Shown: positions 1-7,515 of the stretch, piece by piece
Numbering within the stretch: the stretch's first letter is position 1
Layout: the number at the start of each line of letters is the position of its first letter
Assembly (NCBI GenBank): GCA_028691335.1
Contig: JAQUZK010000004.1
Span: forward strand, 1-20,198
Origin: Candidatus Izemoplasmatales bacterium
GTDB lineage: Bacteria; Bacillota_I; Bacilli_A; Izemoplasmatales; Hujiaoplasmataceae
Length of the DNA stretch: 20,198 bases
Direction of reading: 5' to 3'
Notes under the pieces: generated by a model
The model's database searches: none
What the model saw: the letters and a program-made list of their open reading frames with translations, nothing else
Told to the model about the DNA's origin: nothing
Translations under genes and position numbers: made by a program

Positions 1-1218
1 GAAATGCAAAATATTGCTTTAAAGCAAGAATCAAAGCAAGTCACTACTTTCAACTTTTCTAAGGAGATTAAAACTCTCCCGGTAGCTAATCAAGAAAAAT
101 CAGGTAGATGTTGGATTTTTGCAGGTTTGAATGTTTTGAGAGAAATTATCGCCAAAACACATAATTTGAAGGAGTTTGAGTTATCTCAAAATTACATAGC
201 TTTCTATGATAAATTAGAAAAAATTAACTACTTTTTAGAAAGCGTTGATGATTTCATAGATAGTGATAAAGATGATCGGACTTTACAACATATAGTTAGG
301 ATGGGAATTCAAGATGGCGGACAATGGGATATGTTTGTTTCATTGGTAGAAAAATACGGCTTAGTTCCAAAAGACGCTATGGATGAGACAGCGAATAGTT
401 CTTCAACTAGAATAATGAATCAATTTATCAATCTAAAATTAAGGAAATACGTTGCTTTATCAAGGAAAAATCCAAGTAAAAAGAATGAGCTTAAATCTCA
501 AACATTAAAAGAACTATATGGTTTCTTAATCAGCAATTTTGGAGCACCCCCAAAAGAATTTGATTTTGAATTTGTTGATAAAGATAATAACTATAATATA
601 ATCAATAACTTAAATCCTATGATGTTTAAAGAGAAATATGTTGGTAATATTTTAGAAGACTACATAAGTATAATTCATGCACCTACTGAGGATAAGCCTT
701 TTTATAAATCATACACTGTAGAATACTTAGGTAATGTTATTGAAGGAAGAATAATCAAGTATCTTAACTTAGATATGGATAGTTTTAAAACCAAAGTATT
801 AAATCAACTAAATGACGGAGAAGTTGTTTGGTTTGGTAGTGATGTCGGACATTATGGAGATAGAGAACTTGGTGTTTGGGCGGATGACAGATATGATTAC
901 AGTAAAGTCTTTAGAATGGATTTTGACTTAGATAAGGGGGCAATGCTAGACTTTGGTCACTCTCAAATGAATCACGCTATGGTTATTACAGGCTACACTA
1001 TTATTAATGGTAAACCATTAAAGTATAAAATACAAAATAGTTGGGGTGACAAAACCGGTAAAAAAGGATACTATTTAGCTTCGGATTCTTGGTTTGATAA
1101 GTTTGTCTACCAAGCAGTAATCAACAAGAAATACTTAACTGAAAAGGAATTAAAGATTTGGGAAGAAGAACCAGTTAAATTAAAACCATGGGATCCGATG
1201 GGTTCTTTAGCAGACTAA
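1..1218 (+). CDS. pepC: Aminopeptidase C (bleomycin hydrolase family, C1B), 5' end probably outside window
   Basis: Cytoplasmic papain-fold cysteine aminopeptidase that trims N-terminal residues from peptides; family members form hexameric barrels. Numbering from the ATG at base 4, the catalytic triad is visible: Cys36 in SGRCWIFAGLN, His324 in NHAMVITGY and Asn345 in QNSWG. The C-terminus ends DPMGSLAD, in family style. The catalytic Cys normally lies about 60-70 residues in, but here only 36, and the frame is open to base 1. I therefore think the true start lies upstream and the ATG at base 4 is internal. lplA starts three bases after the TAA stop, so the two are probably co-transcribed. 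Family assignment is very secure; the start is not. Confidence 0.93.
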   Translation, partial: EMQNIALKQESKQVTTFNFSKEIKTLPVANQEKSGRCWIFAGLNVLREIIAKTHNLKEFELSQNYIAFYDKLEKINYFLESVDDFIDSDKDDRTLQHIVRMGIQDGGQWDMFVSLVEKYGLVPKDAMDETANSSSTRIMNQFINLKLRKYVALSRKNPSKKNELKSQTLKELYGFLISNFGAPPKEFDFEFVDKDNNYNIINNLNPMMFKEKYVGNILEDYISIIHAPTEDKPFYKSYTVEYLGNVIEGRIIKYLNLDMDSFKTKVLNQLNDGEVVWFGSDVGHYGDRELGVWADDRYDYSKVFRMDFDLDKGAMLDFGHSQMNHAMVITGYTIINGKPLKYKIQNSWGDKTGKKGYYLASDSWFDKFVYQAVINKKYLTEKELKIWEEEPVKLKPWDPMGSLAD

Positions 1219-1221
1219 ATC

Positions 1222-1950
1222 ATGGCAGTGTTAATAAATGATTCCTTAGATCCATATTTCAATTTAGCGACTGAAGAATATTTTATCAGGAATGATATCT
1301 TAAAAGAAGATATATTGATTATTTGGAGAAGTAACCCAGCTTTCGTTTTCGGTAGAAATCAAAACCCATATAACGAAATATCTCCTGAGTATTTTAATAA
1401 AAAAATTCCAATAATAAGGAGAATTTCTGGCGGTGGGACAGTTTACTTGGATGAACAAACAATCAATTATACTTATATTACCTGTGATTATAAAAGAAAA
1501 ATAAGCAACTATAAGTATTTTACCGATCCTATAATTGAAGAGCTAAATATACTGAAAGTCCCAGCTAGATTTGTTCCAAAATCACATATTTTTGTAAATG
1601 ATAAGAAAATATCTGGGAATGCACAAGCATTTATAAATAATAAGTTGATGCATCATGGAACGCTCTTATTTAACTCTAACTTACAAATTATATACAGTGC
1701 TTTAGTGAACTTTAAGATACAAGAAAATGAACATAAAATTTTATCTAATAAGAGTGATGTGACCAATATTTCCGATTATATTGGCCAAAACATAAGCATT
1801 GATATTCTAATCGATAGATTGGTCAAAACTATCTGTTATAAAAAAGATATTAATTCATCCCCATATGTACTAACTGAAAAGGATGTTTTAGAAATACAAA
1901 GTTTAGTAGAATCAAAATATTTAAAACCAGGATGGAATTTACAAAATTGA
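1222..1950 (+). CDS. lplA: Lipoate-protein ligase A-like protein, catalytic domain only
   Basis: Predicted to activate lipoate with ATP and attach it to a lysine of lipoyl domains, or to be a closely related lipoyl/octanoyl transferase. Visible motifs are RRISGGGTVYLD (residues 66-77, the lipoate-binding loop), the lysine in KKISGNAQAF (Lys129, the adenylate-contacting lysine of the family) and MHHGTLLFNSNL. At 242 residues it lacks the C-terminal accessory domain of roughly 330-residue ligases such as E. coli LplA. It follows pepC by three bases with no clear ribosome site of its own, so translational coupling is likely. It converges on the pdh operon, whose E2 carries the obvious substrate domain. 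Its stop is TGA followed at once by TAA. Confidence 0.9.
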   Translation: MAVLINDSLDPYFNLATEEYFIRNDILKEDILIIWRSNPAFVFGRNQNPYNEISPEYFNKKIPIIRRISGGGTVYLDEQTINYTYITCDYKRKISNYKYFTDPIIEELNILKVPARFVPKSHIFVNDKKISGNAQAFINNKLMHHGTLLFNSNLQIIYSALVNFKIQENEHKILSNKSDVTNISDYIGQNISIDILIDRLVKTICYKKDINSSPYVLTEKDVLEIQSLVESKYLKPGWNLQN

Positions 1951-1957
1951 TAAGTTA

Positions 1958-1990
1958 AAACGCACTCAAAATTGAGTGCGTTTATTTTTT
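1958..1990. terminator. Bidirectional terminator between lplA and lpd
   Basis: Inverted repeat with arms AAACGCACTCAA (1958-1969) and TTGAGTGCGTTT (1972-1983), in practice a stem with a short A/T loop. A T-rich run to 1990 follows on the plus strand, and a TTTT follows on the minus strand. It separates the convergent lplA and lpd genes and overlaps the lpd stop codon. Confidence 0.85.
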
Positions 1991-3368
1991 AAATATGGAT
2001 TGGTTTATCAATAATTCCAAGCGCTGCTTCATTATAAACTTCTGAAATAGTAGGGTGTGGGTGGATAGCCTTTGCGATTTCATCTGCAGTTCCTTCTAGT
2101 TTCATAGTCATAACTGCTTCGGATATTAAGTCGCTGGCATTATCGCTTACAATGTGAACACCTATTATTTCATTGTATTCTTTTGATGCTAATATTTTTA
2201 TGAATCCTTCTGTGTCATTACTAGCTAACGCTTTCCCATTTGCTTGTAGAGGGAATTTTGAGACCTTATAATCTATTCCTCTTTTTTTAGCTTCATTTTC
2301 AGTCACACCTATTTGTGCTATTTCTGGGAATGAATATATAACGGAAGGAATTTGATCATAATTAATTGACTCTTTTTTGCCAAGAATATGCGAAACGGCA
2401 ATTATACCTTGATGACTAGCTACATGAGCTAACATCATTTTACCAGTTACATCACCGATAGCATAAATATTATCAATTGATGTTTGCATGAAATTATTTA
2501 CTTCTACAAAACCTTTGACAATATTTAAGTTAAGTTTTGTAAAACTATTAATATTTCCTTTCATACCAACAGACAATAAAACACTATCTGTTTTTATTGA
2601 AATGTCTTCGCCTTCTTTAGTTTTATATATAACACTATCATTCGTAATATCAGTAACAGTAGACTCAGTTAATGCTTTTACTTTGGCCTTTTTTAGTGTT
2701 TTCAATATCAGTTCTCTAGCTTCGTCATCGATATTGAGAAGTATGTTTTCTTCTCGTTCTATAATGGTTACTTTCGAACCGAAGCTACTAAATATTGTAG
2801 CGAATTCAATTCCAATTACTCCGCCTCCGATGATTACTAATTCACTCGGTAATTGATCTATTGATAGGAGTTCTTTACTAGTTTTAACTAAACCAGAATT
2901 GATTCCTCCTTCTAGTCCTTTTATAGGGGGAATTATAGGAGAAGCTCCGGTTGAAATAATTATATTTTTAGTATTATAAGTATCATCATTAACTTGAACC
3001 TCGTTTTTATTCAAGACAGTCGCATCTCCAATTATGATATCAACATTGTTTTTTTGTAGAAGCATTTTAACTCCGCCTGTAAGTCTTCTAACTGTTCTGT
3101 CCTTCCTTTTTATAATGTTTGTCCAATCAGCTTCAATTACAGAATTATCAGATATTTTGATACCATAGTCTTTAGCATTTAGTATTTCGGTATATATTTT
3201 GGCGCTTTTTAGCAATGCTTTAGTTGGAATACATCCCCAATTTAAGCATACTCCTCCAATGGCTTCCTTTTCTATAATACCTACTTTTAAGTTGTTTTGA
3301 GCAGCTTTGATAGCTGCGACATAACCTCCGGGACCGGCGCCAATAATTATTAAGTCATACTTTTTCAT
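1989..3368 (-). CDS. lpd: Dihydrolipoyl dehydrogenase, E3 of pyruvate dehydrogenase
   Basis: FAD-dependent oxidoreductase that reoxidises dihydrolipoamide on E2 and makes NADH. The order is: FAD-binding IIGAGPGGYVAA (residues 8-19), the redox-active disulfide in GGVCLNWGCIPTK (Cys41/Cys46), the NAD-binding Rossmann motif VIIGGGVIGIEFA, the second FAD motif AIGDVTG, and a dimerisation domain with HPHPTISE supplying the His438/Glu443 pair. At 459 residues it has normal length and no N-terminal lipoyl domain. It is the last gene of the operon, ten bases after pdhC, and its ribosome site AGGAAT overlaps the pdhC stop. Being next to E2 argues for a pyruvate-dehydrogenase role, although E3 can serve other complexes. 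Confidence 0.97.
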   Translation of the reverse strand: MKKYDLIIIGAGPGGYVAAIKAAQNNLKVGIIEKEAIGGVCLNWGCIPTKALLKSAKIYTEILNAKDYGIKISDNSVIEADWTNIIKRKDRTVRRLTGGVKMLLQKNNVDIIIGDATVLNKNEVQVNDDTYNTKNIIISTGASPIIPPIKGLEGGINSGLVKTSKELLSIDQLPSELVIIGGGVIGIEFATIFSSFGSKVTIIEREENILLNIDDEARELILKTLKKAKVKALTESTVTDITNDSVIYKTKEGEDISIKTDSVLLSVGMKGNINSFTKLNLNIVKGFVEVNNFMQTSIDNIYAIGDVTGKMMLAHVASHQGIIAVSHILGKKESINYDQIPSVIYSFPEIAQIGVTENEAKKRGIDYKVSKFPLQANGKALASNDTEGFIKILASKEYNEIIGVHIVSDNASDLISEAVMTMKLEGTADEIAKAIHPHPTISEVYNEAALGIIDKPIHI

Positions 3369-3378
3369 ATTATCATTC

Positions 3379-4647
3379 CTAACTCATTAATAATAGCAAA
3401 GGATCTTTTAAATACTTTTTAAAAGCTATCATAAACCTTCCGCCATCAGCTCCATCAATTATTCTATGATCAAAGGTTAATGAAAGCGGAGCTATATCTC
3501 TAATTACGATTTCATTATTTATAACCACTGGTTTTTTCATGATTTTCCCGATGCCAAGTATCGCTACTTCAGGATGTTTTATTACGGGAGTTCCAGATAT
3601 GGCATCAAAAGCACCGAAGTTAGTAATAGTAATGGTTCCATTTTGCAAATCACTAATTTGAATTTTTCTCTCTTTAGCTAATTGCGCTAATGTTTCGATT
3701 GATTCTGCGATACCAAATAAACTTAATTGGTCAGCGTTTTTAACGTTTGGGACAATTAAGCCTTCAGGAGTATCTACCGCAATTCCTATATTTATATTAC
3801 TTCTATAGATAATTTCTTCATTTTCGTGATCAAAAGAACTATTAAAAACAGGATAGTCTTTTATAGATCTGACTAAAGCTTTTACTATAAAAGGCATATA
3901 AGTTAATTTAACACCTTCCGTTTTGGCCATTTCTTTATGAGAATTTCTAAAGTTTACCAAATCTGTAACATCTAGTTCGTCAATTAAAGTTGTGTGAGGT
4001 ATAATGCTTTTTGATATGGTCATAGCTTTAACAACAGATTTTCTTAACTGGGAAATTTTTTCTCTTCTGTCGTTGTTTTTCGCATCCACTTTAGGAATTT
4101 CATATTTATTTATACTAATATTCTCATTATTTGAAACACTACTGTAATTCTCAATATCAGTTTTAAGAACTCTCCCATGTTCTCCAGAACCCTTGATATC
4201 ATTGATGTTAAGTCCTTTATCATTAGCTAATTTTCTAGCTACTGGCGTTGCTAAAACTCTCTTACTTGGAGTTTGTTCATTGTAAGTCTCGTTGGAAGAA
4301 GCAATTACTTCATCGGATACCTCTAACTTTCCGACAACACCTGCTTCGTCACTCTTATCACTATCTTTACTGTCTTTTTCTTCAAAGTCTTTCATAGTGG
4401 TGTCTTTTTCACTATTATCGTCAATGACAGCTAAAATTTCTCCTACATGAACAATCTCACCTACTTTTGGGCCAAGTTTTTTGATTATACCATCAACTGG
4501 AACCGGAATTTCAGCATTGACCTTATCAGTTTCTATTACTACAAGAGTTTCTCCTTCTTCGATTTTATCGCCTACATTAAAATTGTATTCAAGAATCTTC
4601 CCTTCATGAATACCTTCGCCAATATCAGCGAATTTAAACTCATACAT
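3379..4647 (-). CDS. pdhC: Dihydrolipoamide acetyltransferase, E2 of pyruvate dehydrogenase
   Basis: Core of the complex; it transfers acetyl groups from its lipoyl arm to CoA. It has one N-terminal lipoyl domain (about residues 1-77) with the lipoylated lysine in IETDKVNAEIP (Lys42). An acidic, Ser/Asp/Lys-rich linker (about 80-128) leads to a peripheral-subunit-binding domain beginning VLATPVARKLA, and then to the catalytic domain ending in FDHRIIDGADGGRF (catalytic His394, Asp398). At 422 residues this is a single-lipoyl-domain Gram-positive E2. The start lies behind AGGAGG, which overlaps the pdhB stop (TAGGAGG), so translation is probably coupled. Branched-chain E2 enzymes look similar; the E1 neighbours favour pyruvate. 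Confidence 0.95.
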   Translation of the reverse strand: MYEFKFADIGEGIHEGKILEYNFNVGDKIEEGETLVVIETDKVNAEIPVPVDGIIKKLGPKVGEIVHVGEILAVIDDNSEKDTTMKDFEEKDSKDSDKSDEAGVVGKLEVSDEVIASSNETYNEQTPSKRVLATPVARKLANDKGLNINDIKGSGEHGRVLKTDIENYSSVSNNENISINKYEIPKVDAKNNDRREKISQLRKSVVKAMTISKSIIPHTTLIDELDVTDLVNFRNSHKEMAKTEGVKLTYMPFIVKALVRSIKDYPVFNSSFDHENEEIIYRSNINIGIAVDTPEGLIVPNVKNADQLSLFGIAESIETLAQLAKERKIQISDLQNGTITITNFGAFDAISGTPVIKHPEVAILGIGKIMKKPVVINNEIVIRDIAPLSLTFDHRIIDGADGGRFMIAFKKYLKDPLLLLMS

Positions 4648-4658
4648 ATATATACCTC

Positions 4659-5636
4659 CTAAGCTTTAAAAGCCATGATATTCTTTACTTCATTGGCTAT
4701 TTGTTTTGGCTCTATTATAAAATATGGTTCGCCTTTAGGTAATGGAACTGTGATATCAAAACCAGTTAATCTTCTAGGCGCAGCTTCTAAATATAAAAAT
4801 GCTTTTTCATTTATTATAGAAATAATTTCAGCTCCGGGACCAAAAGATTTAACAGCTTCATGAACTATTAAGACTCTACCTGTTTTCTTAACTGAATTAA
4901 TTATAGTTTCATAATCAATTGGTGAAATAGTCCTTAAATCGATGACTTCAGCATCTACTTCAGGTGTGATTTCGAGTGCTTTTTCAACTTCTCTAACTAA
5001 AGCTCCCCAAGCTATAATAGTTATATCATTGCCTTTTTTTACAACGCGAGCTTTTCCAATAGGAACTTCATACATTTCATCAGGAACCTCTTGTTTGAAA
5101 GCTCTGTAGATTCTTTTTGGTTCCATAAAAACAACTGGATCAGGATCATTAATAGCAGCTATCATTAATCCTTTTGCATCATATGGTGTAGAAGGTATAA
5201 CTAACTTTAAACCAGGAATATGAGCGTATAGTGTCTCTAAACTTTCTGAATGATGCTCCAAAGCTTTTACTCCCCCACCATAAGGCATTCTAATAACCAT
5301 AGGCAGATGATATTTACCTCTTGAACGATTTCTAAATCTAGCTACATGAGTAACAATTTGGTTATAAGCTGGTAAACTAAATCCTGAGAACTGCATTTCA
5401 ACTACAGGTTTTAAACCATTGACAGCCATTCCTACAGCACTACCTACTATAGCAGCTTCCGCTATAGGTGTATCAAACACTCTTTCTTCTCCGTATTTTT
5501 GTTGGAGTCCAGCAGTTGTTCGAAATACACCGCCTTCATAACCTACATCTTCACCGTAAACGATAATGTTCTCATCGTTTTCCATAGTCTGATCTAGAGC
5601 TTCGTTGATAGCTTGTAGTATTGTTTTATTCGCCAT
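4659..5636 (-). CDS. pdhB: Pyruvate dehydrogenase E1 component, beta subunit
   Basis: Beta half of the thiamine-diphosphate E1 heterotetramer that decarboxylates pyruvate and acetylates E2. Visible are IIVYGEDVGYEGGVFRTT with Glu29, the VFDTPIAEAAIVGSAVGMA segment, GYGGGV-type sequence at RMPYGGGVKALEHHSES with the active-site His region, and the C-terminal transketolase domain starting near ARVVKKGNDITIIAWG. I chose the ATG at 5636 over a TTG at 5657 because AAGAAGGTG precedes it at good spacing and the resulting 325 residues match the family. Its start overlaps the end of pdhA by 11 bases, so coupled translation and 1:1 assembly are likely. Confidence 0.95.
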   Translation of the reverse strand: MANKTILQAINEALDQTMENDENIIVYGEDVGYEGGVFRTTAGLQQKYGEERVFDTPIAEAAIVGSAVGMAVNGLKPVVEMQFSGFSLPAYNQIVTHVARFRNRSRGKYHLPMVIRMPYGGGVKALEHHSESLETLYAHIPGLKLVIPSTPYDAKGLMIAAINDPDPVVFMEPKRIYRAFKQEVPDEMYEVPIGKARVVKKGNDITIIAWGALVREVEKALEITPEVDAEVIDLRTISPIDYETIINSVKKTGRVLIVHEAVKSFGPGAEIISIINEKAFLYLEAAPRRLTGFDITVPLPKGEPYFIIEPKQIANEVKNIMAFKA

Positions 5637-6723
5637 TATTTTCACCTTCTTTAGCAAGATAGTCTTTATAATTATTCATTTGTTCTATAAGATTAGGAGT
5701 CATTTTTTCATATGTATAATTAAATATCTCTTCTAATTCAACATTGCCTGATTCTTCCACATGTTTAAATGTATCTAAAACAAATTTCTTAGTTTTTTCA
5801 TGAAGCTCCTCATCCTTTTTCTCTGTCCATATTTTCTTATCAATCAAATATTTTTTAAATCTAATTATAGGATCTTTTTTAATCCACTCTTCAACTTCAG
5901 AGTCTTCTCTATATAGTTTTGGATTATCAGAGGTTGTATGTGGTCCGATTCTATAAGTGACAGCTTCGATTAATGTAGGGCCTAGACCCTTAATAGCACG
6001 CTCTCTAGCTTCTTTGACAACAAGGTACATTGCAAGAGGGTCATTTCCATCTACTTGAATACCGGGAATTCCATAAGCAATTGCTTTTTGAGCAAGTGTT
6101 TTTGCCTTTGTTGCTTTTCTTCTAGGAGTAGAGATGGCATAGTGATTATTTTGGATTACCGTTATCATAGGTAATTCAAAAGTAGCTGCGAAATTCATTC
6201 CTTCATGAAACTCTCCATGTGATGTGCCTCCATCACCTATAAATACGATTGAAACCTCATCTAGTTTTTTCAATTTACTTGCATAAGCGACTCCCGCCGC
6301 GTGATTAATTTGTGAACCGATTGGTACATTAATAGGTAAAACTTTGACATCATCATCATATTTCGAACCTCTTTCATTACCATACCAGTATAAGAAAGCT
6401 TGTTCTAAAGTTACGCCTTTATAGAGCATAGCATTAAACTCTCTAAATGCAAGTACAAGCCAGTCTTGTGGTTCGAGAGCAGCCATAGGTCCAACTTGAG
6501 CAGCTTCTTGCCCAATATTAGGTGCGTATGTTAGCATACGTCCTTGTCTTTGAAACTGCAATGCCTTTTCATCAGATGTTCTACCTAATATCATAGTTTC
6601 ATACATTTTTATTAATGTTTCTTTTTTGATATTAGGTTCTAATTTATCGTTAACGATTTTACCATTGTGATCCAATATTTGTAACATTTGTTCCTTTAGT
6701 GGATCATAATTGTCGAATAACAT
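5626..6723 (-). CDS. pdhA: Pyruvate dehydrogenase E1 component, alpha subunit
   Basis: Alpha half of E1; it carries the thiamine-diphosphate/Mg motif GDGG...NN (Gly163-Asp164-Gly165 to Asn192-Asn193). Also visible are the substrate-side LTYAPNIGQEAAQVG and YWYGNERGSKY stretches and the flexible loop YRIGPHTTSDNPKLYR, which closes the active site in E1 enzymes. The 365 residues match the family. The sequence style (YGNE-GSK, IPIGSQ) resembles Acholeplasma and Gram-positive E1-alpha proteins. It is the first gene of the operon, with AAGGAGG ten bases before the ATG and a candidate promoter at 6765-6793. An inverted repeat at 6810-6825 lies upstream and may be an operator. Confidence 0.96.
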   Translation of the reverse strand: MLFDNYDPLKEQMLQILDHNGKIVNDKLEPNIKKETLIKMYETMILGRTSDEKALQFQRQGRMLTYAPNIGQEAAQVGPMAALEPQDWLVLAFREFNAMLYKGVTLEQAFLYWYGNERGSKYDDDVKVLPINVPIGSQINHAAGVAYASKLKKLDEVSIVFIGDGGTSHGEFHEGMNFAATFELPMITVIQNNHYAISTPRRKATKAKTLAQKAIAYGIPGIQVDGNDPLAMYLVVKEARERAIKGLGPTLIEAVTYRIGPHTTSDNPKLYREDSEVEEWIKKDPIIRFKKYLIDKKIWTEKKDEELHEKTKKFVLDTFKHVEESGNVELEEIFNYTYEKMTPNLIEQMNNYKDYLAKEGENNGE

Positions 6724-6764
6724 ATAGTTAATTCCTCCTTAAGTTTATTGATAGCTACAATTAT

Positions 6765-6793
6765 ATTATAGTTTAATTTTTAAGACTTAAGAA
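6765..6793 (-). promoter_or_regulatory. Candidate promoter of the pdh operon
   Basis: On the minus strand a perfect TATAAT (6765-6770) lies about 40 bases before the pdhA ATG. At 17-base spacing the -35 hexamer is a poor TTCTTA (6788-6793). Within the upstream part is a small inverted repeat, GACTT-AAG-AAGTC (6784-6796). The -10 call is fair; the weak -35 suggests activator help or an error in the call. Confidence 0.5.
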
Positions 6794-6809
6794 GTCATAT
6801 GCTTTAAAA

Positions 6810-6825
6810 GTTAGCAAGTGCTAAC
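6810..6825. promoter_or_regulatory. Perfect inverted repeat between divergent pdhA and cupin genes
   Basis: GTTAGCA-AG-TGCTAAC has 7-base arms with no mismatch and a 2-base centre. It sits just upstream of the predicted pdhA promoter and about 40 bases before the cupin -10 box, a typical position for a dimeric regulator. It has no T-run on either side, so it is not a terminator. The regulator is unknown. Confidence 0.45.
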
Positions 6826-6862
6826 TAACAAAGCAAATGAATACAATTAATAGTTAAAAGCA

Positions 6863-6910
6863 TGTTATAATATAATTAATGTTTTAATACATATTGTAAA
6901 ATGTTATAAT
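6863..6910 (+). promoter_or_regulatory. Two candidate extended -10 elements before the cupin gene
   Basis: TGTTATAAT occurs at 6863-6871 and again at 6902-6910, both extended -10 boxes. The first leaves a normal leader before the GGAGG at 6917-6921. Starting from the second would place the transcript start on the ribosome site itself, so the first is more likely used. Neither has a good -35. Confidence 0.5.
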
Positions 6911-6928
6911 TTTATTGGAGGTAGGAAA

Positions 6929-7276
6929 ATGGTTGTAGGAAATTTTAATAATTTAAAAGCAAAAAATATAGATAGTCCTGAAGCGAAAAACTCTAAAATG
7001 AAAGTATTAGTATCTCCTGAAAATGGTTGGAATGATTATGTTATGAGAGTAGTGGAAGTCGAACAAGAAGGTTTTACACCAAAACACTCACATCCATGGC
7101 CACACATAAACTATATAATCGAAGGTAAAGGAATATTAATGATAGATGGCAAGGATAGTCATGTAGAAGCTGGATCATATGCATACGTACCGAGTGATAG
7201 TTTACATCAGTTTAAGAATGATTCGGAGAGTGTTTTTAAGTTCATTTGTATAGTCCCAAAAGAAGGACATAAATAG
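6929..7276 (+). CDS. Single-domain cupin protein
   Basis: Small cytoplasmic beta-barrel protein of 115 residues. Cupin motif 1 is in GFTPKHSHPWPHINYIIEGKG: metal-ligand candidates are His53 and His55, with His59 where many cupins have Glu. Motif 2 is in GSYAYVPSDSLHQFKN, with His93 as the fourth ligand. A metal-binding site is therefore likely, but cupins range from sugar isomerases to dioxygenases and sensors, so no reaction can be named. GGAGG precedes the ATG by seven bases. It is monocistronic: it has its own promoter region, divergent from pdhA, and a strong terminator downstream. Sharing a control region with pdhA may mean co-regulation, which is inference only. Confidence 0.85.
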   Translation: MVVGNFNNLKAKNIDSPEAKNSKMKVLVSPENGWNDYVMRVVEVEQEGFTPKHSHPWPHINYIIEGKGILMIDGKDSHVEAGSYAYVPSDSLHQFKNDSESVFKFICIVPKEGHK

Positions 7277-7355
7277 TTATCAAACCGTCAATAATTGTCT
7301 TGAAAATTAAAAAAATTAATTTTTTAAACTAACTTAAAACATAATATTATAGACA

Positions 7356-7387
7356 ATAAACCGTTTTTAAAACGGTTTATTTTTTTA
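7356..7387 (+). terminator. Rho-independent terminator after the cupin gene
   Basis: Arms ATAAACCGTTTT (7356-7367) and AAAACGGTTTAT (7369-7380) form a stable hairpin followed by a run of seven T (7380-7386). The 80 bases between the cupin stop and this hairpin hold only an A/T near-palindrome (7307-7327). Confidence 0.85.
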
Positions 7388-7396
7388 AAAATTACT

Positions 7397-7427
7397 TTGT
7401 GAATACTTATATATAAACTTGTGAATA
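7397..7427 (+). repeat. Two 9-base direct repeats upstream of the mhq promoter
   Basis: TTGTGAATA occurs at 7397-7405 and 7419-7427, offset by 22 bases (about two helical turns). A one-mismatch copy, TTGTAAATA, at 7465-7473 includes the -35 box of the mhq promoter. This could be a second regulatory input or a chance A/T-rich repeat. Confidence 0.35.
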
Positions 7428-7464
7428 TAACACGTAAGTTTAATATTATTATTGAGCATTTCAC

Positions 7465-7493
7465 TTGTAAATATTTCGAATTCGAAATATAAT
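7465..7493 (+). promoter_or_regulatory. mhq promoter with embedded MhqR-type operator
   Basis: TTGTAA (7465-7470), a 17-base spacer and a perfect TATAAT (7488-7493) form a good sigma-A promoter. A perfect 20-base palindrome (7471-7490) starts at the base after the -35 and runs into the -10. Its core ATTTCGAATTCGAAAT (7473-7488) matches the B. subtilis MhqR operator core as I remember it (ATCTCGAATTCGAGAT) at 14 of 16 positions. A bound repressor dimer would block polymerase. The ribosome site AAAGGAG follows at 7501. Confidence 0.75.
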
Positions 7494-7515
7494 TAATGCA
7501 AAAGGAGTGATTATT

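Noticed and set aside
2488..2856. Antisense open frame within lpd, and similar ones opposite pdhC/pdhB (4447-4863), mhqD (8886-9128), M29 (14630-14815), nitroreductase (16584-16817), acyltransferase (17679-17897) and GGT (19118-19309)
   Set aside because: All lie opposite well-supported genes, lack ribosome sites and recognisable domains, and have composition expected of reverse-strand shadows.
6810..6825. CIRCE (HrcA) heat-shock operator, because of TTAGCA and TGCTAA arms
   Set aside because: CIRCE has TTAGCACTC and GAGTGCTAA separated by nine bases. Here the arms are shorter and only two bases apart, and no chaperone gene is adjacent.
7307..7327. A/T-only near-palindrome after the cupin gene
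   Set aside because: Low-complexity sequence with unequal A and T runs; expected by chance in such A/T-rich spacers.
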